A stretch of 64,000 nucleotides of DNA from Gemmatimonadota bacterium (lineage in GTDB: Bacteria; Gemmatimonadota; Gemmatimonadetes; Palauibacterales; KS3-K002). The stretch is taken from assembly GCA_020344015.1 (NCBI GenBank), contig CP070812.1, positions 4,738,978-4,802,977 of the forward strand, given 5' to 3'. Below, piece by piece: positions 38,144 to 47,286 of this stretch. A model generated the notes under the pieces. The model was given only the letters and a program-made list of their open reading frames with translations, searched no databases and was not told the DNA's origin. The first letter of the stretch is position 1, and each line of letters starts with the position of its first letter. Position numbers and translations under genes: made by a program.

Positions 38144-38686
38144 ATGGGGGGGACTGTCGAAAGGCCCACGCTTGCGAGTGTGCCGAACTTGATCTCGGCG
38201 CTGCGCCTGCCCATCGCTGCCGCTTTCGTCGTGGTGGACGGGTTGCTGTGGCGCGGCGTCCTGCTGTTCCTCGGCGCCCTCAGTGACGCGCTGGATGGCT
38301 GGCTCGCCCGCCGCCTGGGCGTGGAGAGCAAAGCGGGCGCTATCCTGGACCCGGCCTTCGACAAGCTGTTCGTACTCATCACCCTGGCGGCATTCCTCCC
38401 GGGGCCCTATCTAGGGTGGCGGGAATACCTGATTCTCGTTTCACGCGATCTGTATGTCGGCACAGGGTGGCTGGTGGCAAAGGCGATGGGTATCAACGTT
38501 CCCGGCCAGGTCCGGCCCGCCGGCAAGCTGGTGACCGCCCTACAGGTGGTGACGCTCTTCGTGCTGCTCCTGGCGCCCGAGCGCAACGCGGTGTTCATAG
38601 TAGCGGTCGGCGCGGCGTCGGCTATCGCGATCGTCGACTACACGTTCGCCGGGCTGGCCGCACTACGACGGTCGAGAGCGGCCTGA
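38144..38686 (+). CDS. CDP-alcohol phosphatidyltransferase
   Basis: A 180-residue membrane enzyme of phospholipid synthesis. The CDP-alcohol signature D-x2-DG-x2-AR-x8-G-x3-D-x3-D is complete at SDALDGWLARRLGVESKAG followed by AILDPAFDK. Most members of this size make phosphatidylglycerophosphate (PgsA-type) or related lipids; the exact alcohol acceptor is not certain. A strong GGGAGGTAGG site precedes the start. Five membrane helices are predicted. Confidence 0.87.
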   Translation: MGGTVERPTLASVPNLISALRLPIAAAFVVVDGLLWRGVLLFLGALSDALDGWLARRLGVESKAGAILDPAFDKLFVLITLAAFLPGPYLGWREYLILVSRDLYVGTGWLVAKAMGINVPGQVRPAGKLVTALQVVTLFVLLLAPERNAVFIVAVGAASAIAIVDYTFAGLAALRRSRAA

Positions 38687-38723
38687 GATTCAGAGGCCGC
38701 CCGTTTCAGCGAAGGGAGAGACA

Positions 38724-39452
38724 ATGTACAGGAGACCCGGAGCCGGAATCGCCGCTCTGGTTCTGATCGCCGCGGCGGCGACGGGCTGTCAGCAGGATGC
38801 ATCCGAGCAGCCGCTGGACGTGGTGGCGGTCGATAGCGTGCTCTCCGAGCTCGGCGGTACGCTCACCGCCAGCCTCGAGCGGGGACAGCGGTGGCGGATG
38901 ATCAGCTCCATCGGCGTCGGACTGCCGCCCAACGATTTCCGGCCCGAGGACCTGCCCGAGCCGGGCTCCCGAGGCGCTGGCCTGCTGCAGGTCTACTGCA
39001 TCCAGTGCCACTGGCTGCCCACGCCGCAGATGCACAGCGCGGCCGAGTGGCCCATACTGGTGAAGCGCAACCTCTTACGCATGGAGCAGCTCAAAGATAG
39101 GCTCGGCGGCCCGCTGACCACCGGCCTCATCGGCGAGGTCGTGATGGCCGGCTACGAGAGCGTCGAGATCCCCTCTCAGGCGGACACCGACACTATCATC
39201 GCTTATCTGCAGCTTTACGCGCTGCCCACGCCCGAGCCCGGCGAGCTGAGCGCTGGCCCGGGAAGGGAGCTGTTCCAGCAAAAATGCTCCGTCTGTCACG
39301 AGCTACCGGCGCCCAGCGCCCATACCGCGACCGGTTGGGATCGGGTCGTCGGTCAGATGCAGGCCTACATGGCGCTGTTCGACGTCACGCCGCTCAGCGA
39401 CCGGGAACTGGACGCCATAACCGGTTATCTCAGGGAACGCGGCGCGCGGTAG
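38724..39452 (+). CDS. Dihaem cytochrome c lipoprotein
   Basis: A 242-residue lipoprotein (lipobox ATGC, Cys22). Two CxxCH haem sites are seen: CIQCH (92-96) and CSVCH (188-192), each within a small cytochrome c-like domain; Met residues nearby (PQMH, VGQMQAYM) are candidate axial ligands. It would transfer electrons in the periplasm at the membrane surface. GGGAGAG supports the start. Not adjacent to an oxidase gene. Confidence 0.85.
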   Translation: MYRRPGAGIAALVLIAAAATGCQQDASEQPLDVVAVDSVLSELGGTLTASLERGQRWRMISSIGVGLPPNDFRPEDLPEPGSRGAGLLQVYCIQCHWLPTPQMHSAAEWPILVKRNLLRMEQLKDRLGGPLTTGLIGEVVMAGYESVEIPSQADTDTIIAYLQLYALPTPEPGELSAGPGRELFQQKCSVCHELPAPSAHTATGWDRVVGQMQAYMALFDVTPLSDRELDAITGYLRERGAR

Positions 39453-39460
39453 GGACTGAG

Positions 39461-39510
39461 GGATTCGGGGGTTCGGGGACCACTCCCTAGCTCCCCGAAT
39501 CCCCGAATCT
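39461..39510. repeat. Hairpin of GGATTCGGGG repeats, possible terminator
   Basis: GGATTCGGGGGTTCGGGGA (39461-39479) pairs with TCCCCGAATCCCCGAATCT (39492-39510) at 17 of 19 positions, with a 12-base loop. Each arm itself repeats the ATTCGGGG word twice. It starts 9 bases after the cytochrome stop and has no T-tract. It may block transcription toward csoR. The remainder of 39511-39671 shows nothing recognisable. Confidence 0.75.
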
Positions 39511-39671
39511 CTTCATCCCAACGATTCCTCCCCCTGGCGCTGCCCCGAAGAGCATCCCGATCACGAGCCGTTCCGCCCCCGACCATCGCCGCTCCGTGAC
39601 CAGCTGTTCGCAGCTGGCTCGCAAGGGCTGCTCAGACGACCTCAACAACGACAGTGGTGGAAAGGGAGGGG

Positions 39672-39712
39672 TTGACGGCGGGCAGGGCTCAATATACTAT
39701 ACTCTAGTATAG
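39672..39712 (+). promoter_or_regulatory. csoR promoter with overlapping operator
   Basis: A -35 TTGACG (39672-39677), 17 bases, and TACTAT (39695-39700) make a good promoter. The perfect palindrome CTATACT-CT-AGTATAG (39697-39712) overlaps the -10. A CsoR-type repressor bound there would exclude RNA polymerase. The AGGAGG ribosome site lies at 39716-39721. Confidence 0.82.
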
Positions 39713-39725
39713 CATAGGAGGCCCC

Positions 39726-40025
39726 ATGTCGAAGCCCGCACACGCGATGGGCATCGCAGACAACACCAAGCGCGACATACTCAAGCGCCTCGCCCGGGCG
39801 CGCGGCCAGGTGGAAGGGATCCAGCGCATGGTCGAGGAGGAGCGGTACTGTCCCGACATACTCCAGCAGTTCGCGGCGGTGCACTCGGCGCTCAACGGGG
39901 CGGAGAAGCTGCTGTTGACCAATCACCTGGAGGGCTGCGTGACGCATGCCATCCAGCTGGGCGGCGAGCCAGCGGAGCAGGTAAGGGAGGAGATCGTGGA
40001 CCTGCTGTACCGCTACGTCCGTTAG
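39726..40025 (+). CDS. csoR: CsoR-family metal-sensing repressor
   Basis: A 99-residue all-helical DUF156 protein. The copper-binding Cys-His-Cys set is present as Cys42 (RYCPDI), His67 and Cys71 (NHLEGCVTHA), spaced exactly as in the copper-responsive CsoR rather than in the formaldehyde FrmR or persulfide CstR types. It should repress its own promoter and the linked spy-like and copA genes until Cu(I) binds. Head gene of the copper module. Confidence 0.92.
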   Translation: MSKPAHAMGIADNTKRDILKRLARARGQVEGIQRMVEEERYCPDILQQFAAVHSALNGAEKLLLTNHLEGCVTHAIQLGGEPAEQVREEIVDLLYRYVR

Positions 40026-40139
40026 GAGGGGTAGTGCTGAAGTTGGACGCTGGCTGGTCGGAGCGCTAACGTTCGGGGGTCGGTAGGTGTCAGTGTATAC
40101 GAGTGGCGTAGACACGGACCACCGAACGGAGCGTGGATC

Positions 40140-40769
40140 ATGAAGAAGATACTGGGAACCGCGACCTTCCTGACGTTGTCGGCTTTACTGGCCGTTTCGG
40201 GGACGGCGCTGGGACAGGAAGAGGACACGACTCGGACCCGCGGGATGCGTGCCCGACGCGGCGTGCACTCGGGGATGATGGGTCAGCGGATGGGACAGCG
40301 TGGCGTTGACCGGGCCGGCTGGGGCAGGGCCGGTCATGTGGGGCCGCACATGCTGCTCGGCTTCAAGGAGGAGCTGGAGCTCACCGATCAGCAGGTCGAA
40401 CAGCTCGAGCAGTTGGGCGAGGGCCATCGGGCGCTGATGCAGGCGCAGATGGAGCGGTTGCAGGAGCACCGCGAGGCGGTGCGACAGGCGCGTGCCGAGA
40501 GCGACTATGACGCGCTCGAGCGGCTGATCGAAGAGGGCGCGGAGCTCCAGGCCGGAGTAGCCCGAGGTCTGTTGAACGTCGAGCGAGAAACTCTCGACGT
40601 CCTGACGGATGGGCAGCGCGAGAAGTACACGGCCTGGCGCGAGGGCATCGAGATATTCCGCCGTCATCAGAGGGACCGTTGGCGGCAGGATCGTGAAAGC
40701 GGGATGAGGGGGCGTGGAATGCGGCAGCGGCAAAGGGTGCCGCAGCCGCCACCGCCTCCGGGCTCGTAG
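40140..40769 (+). CDS. Periplasmic Spy/CpxP-like protein
   Basis: A 209-residue exported protein with signal peptide (MKKILGTATFLTLSALLAVS, cleavage near ALGQ). The mature chain is an amphipathic helical LTxxQ-type domain (ELTDQQVEQLEQLGEGHRAL, LNVERETLDVLTDGQREKYT) framed by Met/Arg/Gly-rich tails, including HSGMMGQRMGQR, and ending in prolines. The Met-rich stretch could bind Cu(I). Family members are periplasmic chaperones or heavy-metal resistance proteins. It sits between csoR and copA. Confidence 0.82.
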   Translation: MKKILGTATFLTLSALLAVSGTALGQEEDTTRTRGMRARRGVHSGMMGQRMGQRGVDRAGWGRAGHVGPHMLLGFKEELELTDQQVEQLEQLGEGHRALMQAQMERLQEHREAVRQARAESDYDALERLIEEGAELQAGVARGLLNVERETLDVLTDGQREKYTAWREGIEIFRRHQRDRWRQDRESGMRGRGMRQRQRVPQPPPPPGS

Positions 40770-40803
40770 CGCCACCGGCGTAAGCCGATACCCCCCTCAG
40801 ACC

Positions 40804-40850
40804 CGGGCGTGGGGGCTCCCTTTCGGAGCCCTCGCGCCCGCGATCTTTTT
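40804..40850 (+). terminator. Rho-independent terminator or attenuator before copA
   Basis: CGGGCGTGGGGGCTCC pairs with GGAGCCCTCGCGCCCG at 14 of 16 positions, loop CTTTC, followed by CGATCTTTTT. It lies between the Spy-like gene and copA, so copA is either read through or has its own promoter. Confidence 0.85.
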
Positions 40851-40888
40851 CCGAAACCAAGGACCGAAACGGAAGCTTGTGGTGACCG

Positions 40889-43225
40889 ATGAGCAAAGCT
40901 GACGATGGAGCTCAAGCGGTAGCGTCGCAGGAGAAAGCGCAGCCGCAAAGGATCGTGCTCGATATCGAGGGGATGCACTGTGCCTCCTGCGCGCAGTCGG
41001 TCGAGAAGGCGCTCGCCCAACTGGAGGGCGTGAGCTCCGCGGCGGTGAATATCGCGACCCACAAGGCGACGGTGGAGCACGCGCCCGATCACGCTCGGGT
41101 CGATGACCTGCGGCGTGCCGTGGAGGGAGCCGGGTTCGGCGTAGCGGCGGTGGAGCGGCCCGGCGCCGAGCGGCGCCTGGCCCGGGAACGCGAACGACTG
41201 CAGGAGGATCAGCGCAAGGTCGATCGCGCGCGCTCGCTCATGGTATGGGCTTGGGCGCTCACAGCACCGATCATCGCCTGGATGATCCCCCACATGTTCT
41301 TCGGGGTGATGTGGCCGTCGGCCCTCGCCTTCGACCTGGGGATGATCGTCCTAGCCGCGCCTGTGCTCTTCGTCTGGGGGTGGGAGACCGTGCGCGGCGG
41401 CTATCGCAGCCTGCTCAATCGCGCGCCGACGATGGATACGCTCATCGCCATCGGCTCGACGGTCGCGTTCGCCACCGGCTTCGTTGCTGTCGCTTACGAT
41501 CTGGGCTACGCGCCCAAGCTGCTCAACTACGCGGGCGTGGGTGCGATGATCATGGCGATCCATCTCACCGGCCGCTGGGTGGAGACCAAGGCCAGGGGCC
41601 GCACCTCGGCGGCCATCCAGAAGCTGCTCTCACTGGAGGCGAAGACGGCGCGTGTCGAGCGCGGCGGTACGGAGGTTGAGGTGCCGATAGAGGAAGTCGA
41701 TGTCGGCGACGTCCTCGTGGTCCGACCCGGCGAGAAGATCCCCACCGACGGCGAGGTGATCGGCGGCTACAGTTCGGTGGACGAGTCGCTCGCTACGGGC
41801 GAATCGATGCCGGTGGAGAAGAAAGAGGGCGATAAGGTCATCGGTGCGACCATCAACAAGGAGGGGATGCTTCGTATCCGCGCTACCGGCGTCGGGGAAG
41901 GAACCTTCCTCGCCCACGTGATCCGCATGGTGGAGGAGGCGCAGGGCACCAAGGTGCCAATCCAGGAATTCGCCGATCGGGTGACCGCCGTCTTTGTACC
42001 GACGGTCCTAGCGGTTGCGAGCGCGACGTTCATCGCCTGGCTGCTCTTCCCCGGCTTCTTCCGTGGAATCGCCGAGTGGGCTTCGGCGTTTCTGCCGTGG
42101 GTCGATCCGAGTCTGGGGAGCGTGTCGCTGGCCATCTTCGCCGCGGTCGCCGTACTGGTGATCGCCTGTCCGTGCGCGCTGGGGCTCGCCACGCCCACAG
42201 CGTTGATGGTGGGCACCGGTATGGGTGCCGAGAACGGCGTTCTGGTTCGCAGCGGCGCCGCCATCCAGGTGCTGAAAGAGATCGACACCATCGTGCTCGA
42301 CAAGACCGGTACGATCACGCGGGGCGAGCCGGGGGTCACCGACGTGGTGGCGGCGCCGGGCTGGCGCGAGGCTGAGACGCTGCGCTACGCGGCGAGCGCC
42401 GAGTCGGGCTCCGAGCATCCCATCGGCGCGGCCATCGTCGCCGAGGCAGTGTCGCGTCAATTGACGGTGATCGAGGGGGCGGGCTTTGAGGCGCTGGTCG
42501 GACGTGGCGTCCGAGCGCGAATCGATGGCCAGCCCGTTCTCGTCGGCAACGCGCGTCTGATGGAAGAAGAGGGCGTCGCGGTCGGCGAGCTCGTGGATGA
42601 ACTGTCGCGTCTTGAGAGCGAGGCGAAGACCGCCATGTTTGTCGCCGTCGCCGGCCGGCCAGCAGGAGTCATCGCGGTTGCCGACACGATCAAGGACGAC
42701 TCGCAAGGGGCGGTCGCCCAGCTCAAGCGCTACGGCCTCGAGATCGTGATGCTGACCGGCGACAACGAGCGAACGGCGAACACCATCGCTCAGGCGGCGG
42801 GAGTCGATCGCGTCATCGCCGAAGTGCTCCCCGACCAGAAGGTGAACGAGTTGAAGCGGCTGCAGGAGGAGGGCCGCTCGGTCGCCATGGTGGGCGATGG
42901 CATCAACGATGCGCCGGCGCTCAAGCAGGCCGACGTGGGGATCGCCATCGGAACCGGCACCGACATCGCCATCGAGGCGGCGGACGTCACGCTGGTGCAG
43001 GGCGATCTCTCGGCGGTGGTGCGGGCGATCCGTCTGTCGCATGCCACGTTCCGCAAGATCCGCCAGAATCTCTTCTGGGCTTACTTCTACAACGTGATCG
43101 CCATCCCGGTAGCGATCCTCGGGTTTTTGCACCCCGCCATCGCCGAGGCCGCCATGGCGCTGAGCTCGATCAACGTCGTGACGAATGCCAACCGGCTGCG
43201 CCGAGTCGACATCCGGAAGGAATGA
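40889..43225 (+). CDS. copA: Cu(I)-exporting P1B-type ATPase
   Basis: A 778-residue inner-membrane pump. One N-terminal HMA domain has the metal site GMHCASC (Cys31, Cys34). The membrane metal site is CPC at 427-429 ([13 protein letters not shown]), diagnostic of Cu(I) transport; TGES phosphatase loop, phosphorylated Asp471 in [10 protein letters not shown], the HP motif in SEHPIGAAI and [12 protein letters not shown] hinge are all present. Eight membrane helices are expected. It would export copper to the periplasm, where the Spy-like protein may act. Ribosome site is weak. Confidence 0.97.
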   Translation: MSKADDGAQAVASQEKAQPQRIVLDIEGMHCASCAQSVEKALAQLEGVSSAAVNIATHKATVEHAPDHARVDDLRRAVEGAGFGVAAVERPGAERRLARERERLQEDQRKVDRARSLMVWAWALTAPIIAWMIPHMFFGVMWPSALAFDLGMIVLAAPVLFVWGWETVRGGYRSLLNRAPTMDTLIAIGSTVAFATGFVAVAYDLGYAPKLLNYAGVGAMIMAIHLTGRWVETKARGRTSAAIQKLLSLEAKTARVERGGTEVEVPIEEVDVGDVLVVRPGEKIPTDGEVIGGYSSVDESLATGESMPVEKKEGDKVIGATINKEGMLRIRATGVGEGTFLAHVIRMVEEAQGTKVPIQEFADRVTAVFVPTVLAVASATFIAWLLFPGFFRGIAEWASAFLPWVDPSLGSVSLAIFAAVAVLVIACPCALGLATPTALMVGTGMGAENGVLVRSGAAIQVLKEIDTIVLDKTGTITRGEPGVTDVVAAPGWREAETLRYAASAESGSEHPIGAAIVAEAVSRQLTVIEGAGFEALVGRGVRARIDGQPVLVGNARLMEEEGVAVGELVDELSRLESEAKTAMFVAVAGRPAGVIAVADTIKDDSQGAVAQLKRYGLEIVMLTGDNERTANTIAQAAGVDRVIAEVLPDQKVNELKRLQEEGRSVAMVGDGINDAPALKQADVGIAIGTGTDIAIEAADVTLVQGDLSAVVRAIRLSHATFRKIRQNLFWAYFYNVIAIPVAILGFLHPAIAEAAMALSSINVVTNANRLRRVDIRKE

Positions 43226-43257
43226 GGGTGCCGTCTTGCTATGACGCCCCGCAGCCG

Positions 43258-43279
43258 TCAACAACCGTCAGGTTGTTGA
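43258..43279 (+). terminator. Hairpin after copA
   Basis: TCAACAACC pairs perfectly with GGTTGTTGA around a GTCA loop. It lies 32 bases after the copA stop. No T-tract follows, so it may be a weak or factor-dependent terminator. Confidence 0.5.
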
Positions 43280-43313
43280 GCGCCCCCTGACCAAGCCGCT
43301 TACCAGTTCCCGA

Positions 43314-43356
43314 TTGACATTGAAAGGTGCACATAATACTGTGTAGCACAGTATTA
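43314..43356 (+). promoter_or_regulatory. Toxin-antitoxin promoter with perfect operator
   Basis: TTGACA (43314-43319), 17 bases, then TACTGT (43337-43342) form a promoter. It overlaps TAATACTGTG-TAG-CACAGTATTA (43334-43356), a perfect 10-bp inverted repeat. The antitoxin at 43376 begins 20 bases downstream and probably binds here with the toxin to autorepress. Confidence 0.85.
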
Positions 43357-43375
43357 CGTGCTGATTGCGGATTCT

Positions 43376-43609
43376 ATGAAGACCAACATCACACTTAGAC
43401 TAGACGCGGACCTGATCAGGGAGGCCAAGGTTTTGGCGGCGCAGCGCGGATCATCGGTGAGTCGTATGCTGGCGGAGCAGCTCGAGGAGTTGGTCCGGCG
43501 CGAGAAGGACTACGAGGCTGCCAAGCGTAGGGCGTTGGCCCGGCTGGAGAGCGGATTCGACCTGGGTTGGGAGCCTGCTGGCTCGCGGGACGAATTGCAT
43601 GAGCGCTAA
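43376..43609 (+). CDS. vapB: Ribbon-helix-helix antitoxin (VapB-like)
   Basis: A 77-residue protein with an N-terminal ribbon-helix-helix DNA-binding unit (MKTNITLRLDADLIREAKVL, then RGSSVSRMLAEQLEEL) and an acidic/Trp-containing tail that would embrace the toxin (ARLESGFDLGWEP). The ATG at 43376 is chosen; the GTG at 43358 lies against the operator. It overlaps the toxin gene by 11 bases. Confidence 0.88.
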   Translation: MKTNITLRLDADLIREAKVLAAQRGSSVSRMLAEQLEELVRREKDYEAAKRRALARLESGFDLGWEPAGSRDELHER

Positions 43610-44024
43610 GGCGTTTGTCGATACGAACATCCTGGTCTATGCCCACGATCCTGCTTCCGGCGCCAAGCACGATCGGGCGAAGGCGCTCGTGTCGCGCTTG
43701 TGGGAACAGCGATCGGGCGTGGTCAGTACCCAGGTGCTTCAGGAGCTGTACGTCAATCTTTGCAAAGTGGCAAAGAAGCCGATCCCCCAGGCCGAGGCGA
43801 AGCGGATGTTGGCGGATTACCTGACGTGGGAGTTGGTCGTGAACGACGGCGAGTCGGTTCTCGAGGCGCTCGAGTTGGAGGAGCGATACCTGATTTCCTT
43901 CTGGGATGCGCTGATCGTGCAGGCGGCCAACGCTGCAGGTGTGGAGAATCTGTATTCGGAAGACTTCAACCACGGTCAGATGTACGGTAGCGTCATGGCG
44001 GTGAACCCGTTTGCGGAGTCGTAA
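43599..44024 (+). CDS. vapC: PIN-domain ribonuclease toxin (VapC-like)
   Basis: A 141-residue PIN-domain endoribonuclease. The acidic metal site is Asp8 (FVDTNILVYA), Glu49 (LQELYVN), Asp103 (FWDALIVQAA) and Glu121/Asp122 (YSEDFNHGQ), all expected for activity. It would cut tRNA or rRNA when its antitoxin is lost. Coupled to the antitoxin gene. An inactivating change is not seen, so the module looks functional. Confidence 0.92.
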   Translation: MSAKAFVDTNILVYAHDPASGAKHDRAKALVSRLWEQRSGVVSTQVLQELYVNLCKVAKKPIPQAEAKRMLADYLTWELVVNDGESVLEALELEERYLISFWDALIVQAANAAGVENLYSEDFNHGQMYGSVMAVNPFAES

Positions 44025-44196
44025 GTGGACATCGTCAGCCGGCAGCCACTACCCGAAGACTACATCGACGATAGCTGAACGCTCCGCGGCACCGACCACC
44101 CGGACGTTGACAGGCCGGATCCTTGCCTCATCTTCTGACGGCGTTTCCACGATAATCCGGCCCGCTACCACTGGGGCGCTATCACTGGAGGTACGT

Positions 44197-45735
44197 ATGA
44201 GCCGGTCCGCGCGATTCGGACGGCTGGTTGTCTTTTCGCTGCTGCTGGGTGGTTTCCTCACGGCAGACGCCCAGGGTCAAGAGCCCAGGTACTCGACCGG
44301 GGGAACCTGCGACTTTAGCAGCCTGCCCGGGGTCGTCTGGCAAGGGACCGACCGGCACATCTCTCTCCAGCGGCTCGCCTCCTACGTGGCGCCCGTCTAT
44401 TGGTTCTCTCCCGACGAGCCGCTGCTGAACCAAGCGGAGGGGGACTCGATCCGCATACCCGAGGCGATGCCGTTCCAGACGGCGCCGGATCGGCCTGTGG
44501 TCTATTACCAGTTCGATGACTTGCTGGTCGACGAGACGTTGGAGGAAGGCGCCTTCGTCCGGGACTCGGCGGACCTCGGCAGCTCGGTGGTCGATCTCGG
44601 GGCGCTGGCCGCTTTCCATCTCAACTTCTTGGCCTACTTCAGCTCCGAGGTAGGTCTGGGCGCGCACGAGCACGACCTGGAAGCGGCCGAATTCAAGACT
44701 GTGGTGCTGCGCTCCGACGGTGAGTGGGTTCGTGAGAACACCGACGCGCAGTGCGACGAGCAGACCTACATGGTGGCGGTAACCCGGGTCAGCGCCAAGG
44801 CACACGGCATTATCTGGTTCTGGAATGTCATCGACACGGATGACGAGACCCGGTTTCCCATGCACTTGCTGGTCGAGGAGGGGAAACACGGATTGGCCAC
44901 CGACAAGAACAGTGACGGCTACTTCACGCCGGGCTACGACGTGAGCCGCCACATCAACGACGCTTGGGGCGTGCGCGACAACATGCGTTCGGGACAGCTG
45001 GTTAGCGGCGGCTACCAAGCTTGGATGACCAAGGTGCGGCGACCCGAGCAGCGGGTCTATCCGCCGTTGCCCGAAGACAGCCCGGGGCGGGCGCGACTGG
45101 AGCAGCGTGGCTACTACGACCCCGATGTTTCGTACATCGAGTACGAGCTGCGGCCACTGCCGCCGGCCGAGCTGGGGGCCTATGACAAGGGCCTCTACCA
45201 CTTCATGGAGGCGAAGGAGGTTCCAGGCTGGCCTGAGGTCAACACAGGCGAGTCGCTGCAGGACGTGCTAGACTGGGTGGACGAGGGCTCGGTGGTCAAG
45301 TCGCTGGCCATCTCGCTTATGAACGACGGCGACTGGGGCTTCTCCTTCGTATTCCCCTTCTTCATCGTCAAGAACCTCGAGACCAAGATCAGCGGTGGGT
45401 TCCTCGTCTGGCGAATGTACCTGAAGGACATCGAGCTGCGAGACTTCGGCGCGATGTTGATGTACGCGCCGTCGGCGTCGCGCTGGTTCGATACTTACTT
45501 CGCGCTCGGGTACGAATGGTACGAAGAGGGGGCAAGAGGCGCCCCCTCGGAGAAGTTGGATGATTTCGTGCTCGAGACTGGATTCAAATTCCGGGTCCAG
45601 CTCGGCACTTCGCCGCTCAAGTTCCTTACTTTCTTCACCGACTTCTGGGGGTTGCGCGCCGGAATCAAGAACTACGGCTTCACCGACATCGATCGGCTGA
45701 CCTACGTGTTCGAGTTCGGTGCTGGTGCCTGGTAA
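44197..45735 (+). CDS. Hypothetical exported protein (Vps62/DUF946-like?)
   Basis: A 512-residue exported protein. The ATG at 44197 has GGAGG 5 bases upstream and begins a signal peptide (FGRLVVFSLLLGGFLTADAQ). The central part holds features recalling Vps62-type proteins: APVYWFSPDEP, GAHEHDLEAAEFKTVV, LVEEGKHGLATDKNSDGYF. DKNSDGYFTPGYD resembles a calcium loop. The C-terminal 150 residues alternate like a beta-barrel (FSFVFPFFIVKNLETKISGG and FKFRVQLGTSPLKFLTFFTD) and end in Trp. Family placement is weak. Confidence 0.65.
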   Translation: MSRSARFGRLVVFSLLLGGFLTADAQGQEPRYSTGGTCDFSSLPGVVWQGTDRHISLQRLASYVAPVYWFSPDEPLLNQAEGDSIRIPEAMPFQTAPDRPVVYYQFDDLLVDETLEEGAFVRDSADLGSSVVDLGALAAFHLNFLAYFSSEVGLGAHEHDLEAAEFKTVVLRSDGEWVRENTDAQCDEQTYMVAVTRVSAKAHGIIWFWNVIDTDDETRFPMHLLVEEGKHGLATDKNSDGYFTPGYDVSRHINDAWGVRDNMRSGQLVSGGYQAWMTKVRRPEQRVYPPLPEDSPGRARLEQRGYYDPDVSYIEYELRPLPPAELGAYDKGLYHFMEAKEVPGWPEVNTGESLQDVLDWVDEGSVVKSLAISLMNDGDWGFSFVFPFFIVKNLETKISGGFLVWRMYLKDIELRDFGAMLMYAPSASRWFDTYFALGYEWYEEGARGAPSEKLDDFVLETGFKFRVQLGTSPLKFLTFFTDFWGLRAGIKNYGFTDIDRLTYVFEFGAGAW

Positions 45736-45862
45736 CTAGATAGCTGAAGCAGCTCTGAGCGAATGCAGGTTTCAGTTCCCTGTTGGCACGCCCTCAGTTC
45801 TTCGACGCGCAACACGGAGGATGACGATCCGTGAGCGCCCTGTCGTTCCATGGAGGTGGGTA

Positions 45863-47272
45863 ATGCGCAAACCACTGTCGACATGCGCTGGCGGAGCCGC
45901 GAATCGCTTCTCTGACTTGCTGATCGGTGCGACGTTCGCTACGGCGCTTCTGTTAGTCGCCCCCGGCGAGTCCACCGGGCAGGATGCGCACTACTGGACG
46001 CTGCATTATGGTCCGCGGTCGTCGCTGCTCGGTGGCGCGGTGATCGGCAGCGTCGACGACGTCAGCGGCACCTACTACAACCCGGGCGCACTGGTCCTGG
46101 CGGAGGATCTCGCCTTCGCTGTGAGCGCCGACGTGTTCGAGTTCTCGGTCGTCACCCTGGACGATGGCGGCGGTGAGGGAGTGGATCTGGGCACGGCCCG
46201 CTCCGGGCTGCGGCCGTCGTTGATCGCCGGCACCATCAAGGAGGGTCTCTTCGGATCCGGCATCCTAGCCTATTCCGCCCTCACCCGCACACGTGGCGAG
46301 CAGGATCTCCAGGGTCTGGTCGTTCTGTCCGGGACGGACATCCCGCCCGAAGACAACCTTGATCACTTCGCGGCGCTGGCGCGGTTCGAGGGGCGCTTTA
46401 ATGAATTCTGGGGAGGGCTTACCTACTCCCACCGCTTCGGCTCGCACTTTGGCCTGGGGGTGACCTGGTATGGGGCACTGCGGAGCCAGCGGCGACGATC
46501 GGAGACCGTATCGCAGGGCGTAGGCACCGACGGATCGGGCACTGCGATCCTCGACATACGCGGGGGCAAGTACTCCAGCCTGCGGACGCTTTTCAAGTTC
46601 GGGGCGTTCGCTGCGGTTGGCCCGCTGACGGGTGGCCTGACGGTGACCACACCGGGCATCCACATCACGGGGAGCGGCCAGCTGGGGTTCGACACCGGGA
46701 CGTTCGCATCGGATACAGCCGCGCTCGCCGTCACCGTCCAGACCGATCTGCCGGCGGAGTTCAAGTCGCCGCTCTCGGTGGGATTCGGAGTGGGCTGGCG
46801 AATTGGAAGCACCCGTTTGCACGCCAGCGGCGAGTGGTACGACGCCATCGAACCTTACGTCGTGATGCAGGGAGAGGATTTCGTCGCGCAGGAACCGCCG
46901 GAGGTGATCGAAGTCGACGCCGTGCAGACGCTGGACGAGGTGTTCAATTGGGGCGTCGGGCTCGAGCATACGTTCTCGCCCAGGCTGACGGGCTACCTGT
47001 CGTATTACCTGGATGCGACGGGGCTCACCGACGAGGTCGACGCGGCTGACGCGGCTCTGTCGACGACGCCCCTGGATCTCAACACCGTCACCCTCGGCAC
47101 GGACTTCGCGGTCAGTTCCGCTCGCCTCACGCTGGGAGTCGGATACGGCTGGGGCAGCAAGGTGGACCAGGCGCTCACCGATCTGCTTCGTCAAGAGGAC
47201 CCGGATTTCGAGGCGAGGTTCGTATACCGCAGCTTCCGCTTCCTGTTCGGTTTCGAGATTGGCGTGGACTAA
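45863..47272 (+). CDS. FadL-like outer-membrane protein
   Basis: A 469-residue outer-membrane beta-barrel. The ATG at 45863 follows GGAGGTGGG; a signal peptide ends near STGQ. The FadL-type N-terminal hatch pattern is seen (GGAVIGSVDDVSGTYYNPGA), followed by repeated amphipathic strands (GGLTYSHRFGSHFGLGVTWY, FNWGVGLEHTFSPRLTGYLS). Family members import hydrophobic compounds across the outer membrane. It is 14 bases upstream of the AI-2E gene. Confidence 0.78.
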   Translation: MRKPLSTCAGGAANRFSDLLIGATFATALLLVAPGESTGQDAHYWTLHYGPRSSLLGGAVIGSVDDVSGTYYNPGALVLAEDLAFAVSADVFEFSVVTLDDGGGEGVDLGTARSGLRPSLIAGTIKEGLFGSGILAYSALTRTRGEQDLQGLVVLSGTDIPPEDNLDHFAALARFEGRFNEFWGGLTYSHRFGSHFGLGVTWYGALRSQRRRSETVSQGVGTDGSGTAILDIRGGKYSSLRTLFKFGAFAAVGPLTGGLTVTTPGIHITGSGQLGFDTGTFASDTAALAVTVQTDLPAEFKSPLSVGFGVGWRIGSTRLHASGEWYDAIEPYVVMQGEDFVAQEPPEVIEVDAVQTLDEVFNWGVGLEHTFSPRLTGYLSYYLDATGLTDEVDAADAALSTTPLDLNTVTLGTDFAVSSARLTLGVGYGWGSKVDQALTDLLRQEDPDFEARFVYRSFRFLFGFEIGVD

Positions 47273-47286
47273 GAAAGGACGATACC

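Noticed and set aside
44025-44078. Short frame MDIVSRQPLPEDYIDDS after the toxin gene
   Set aside because: Only 17 codons, without a ribosome site or neighbours that explain it; may be a gene remnant but cannot be supported.
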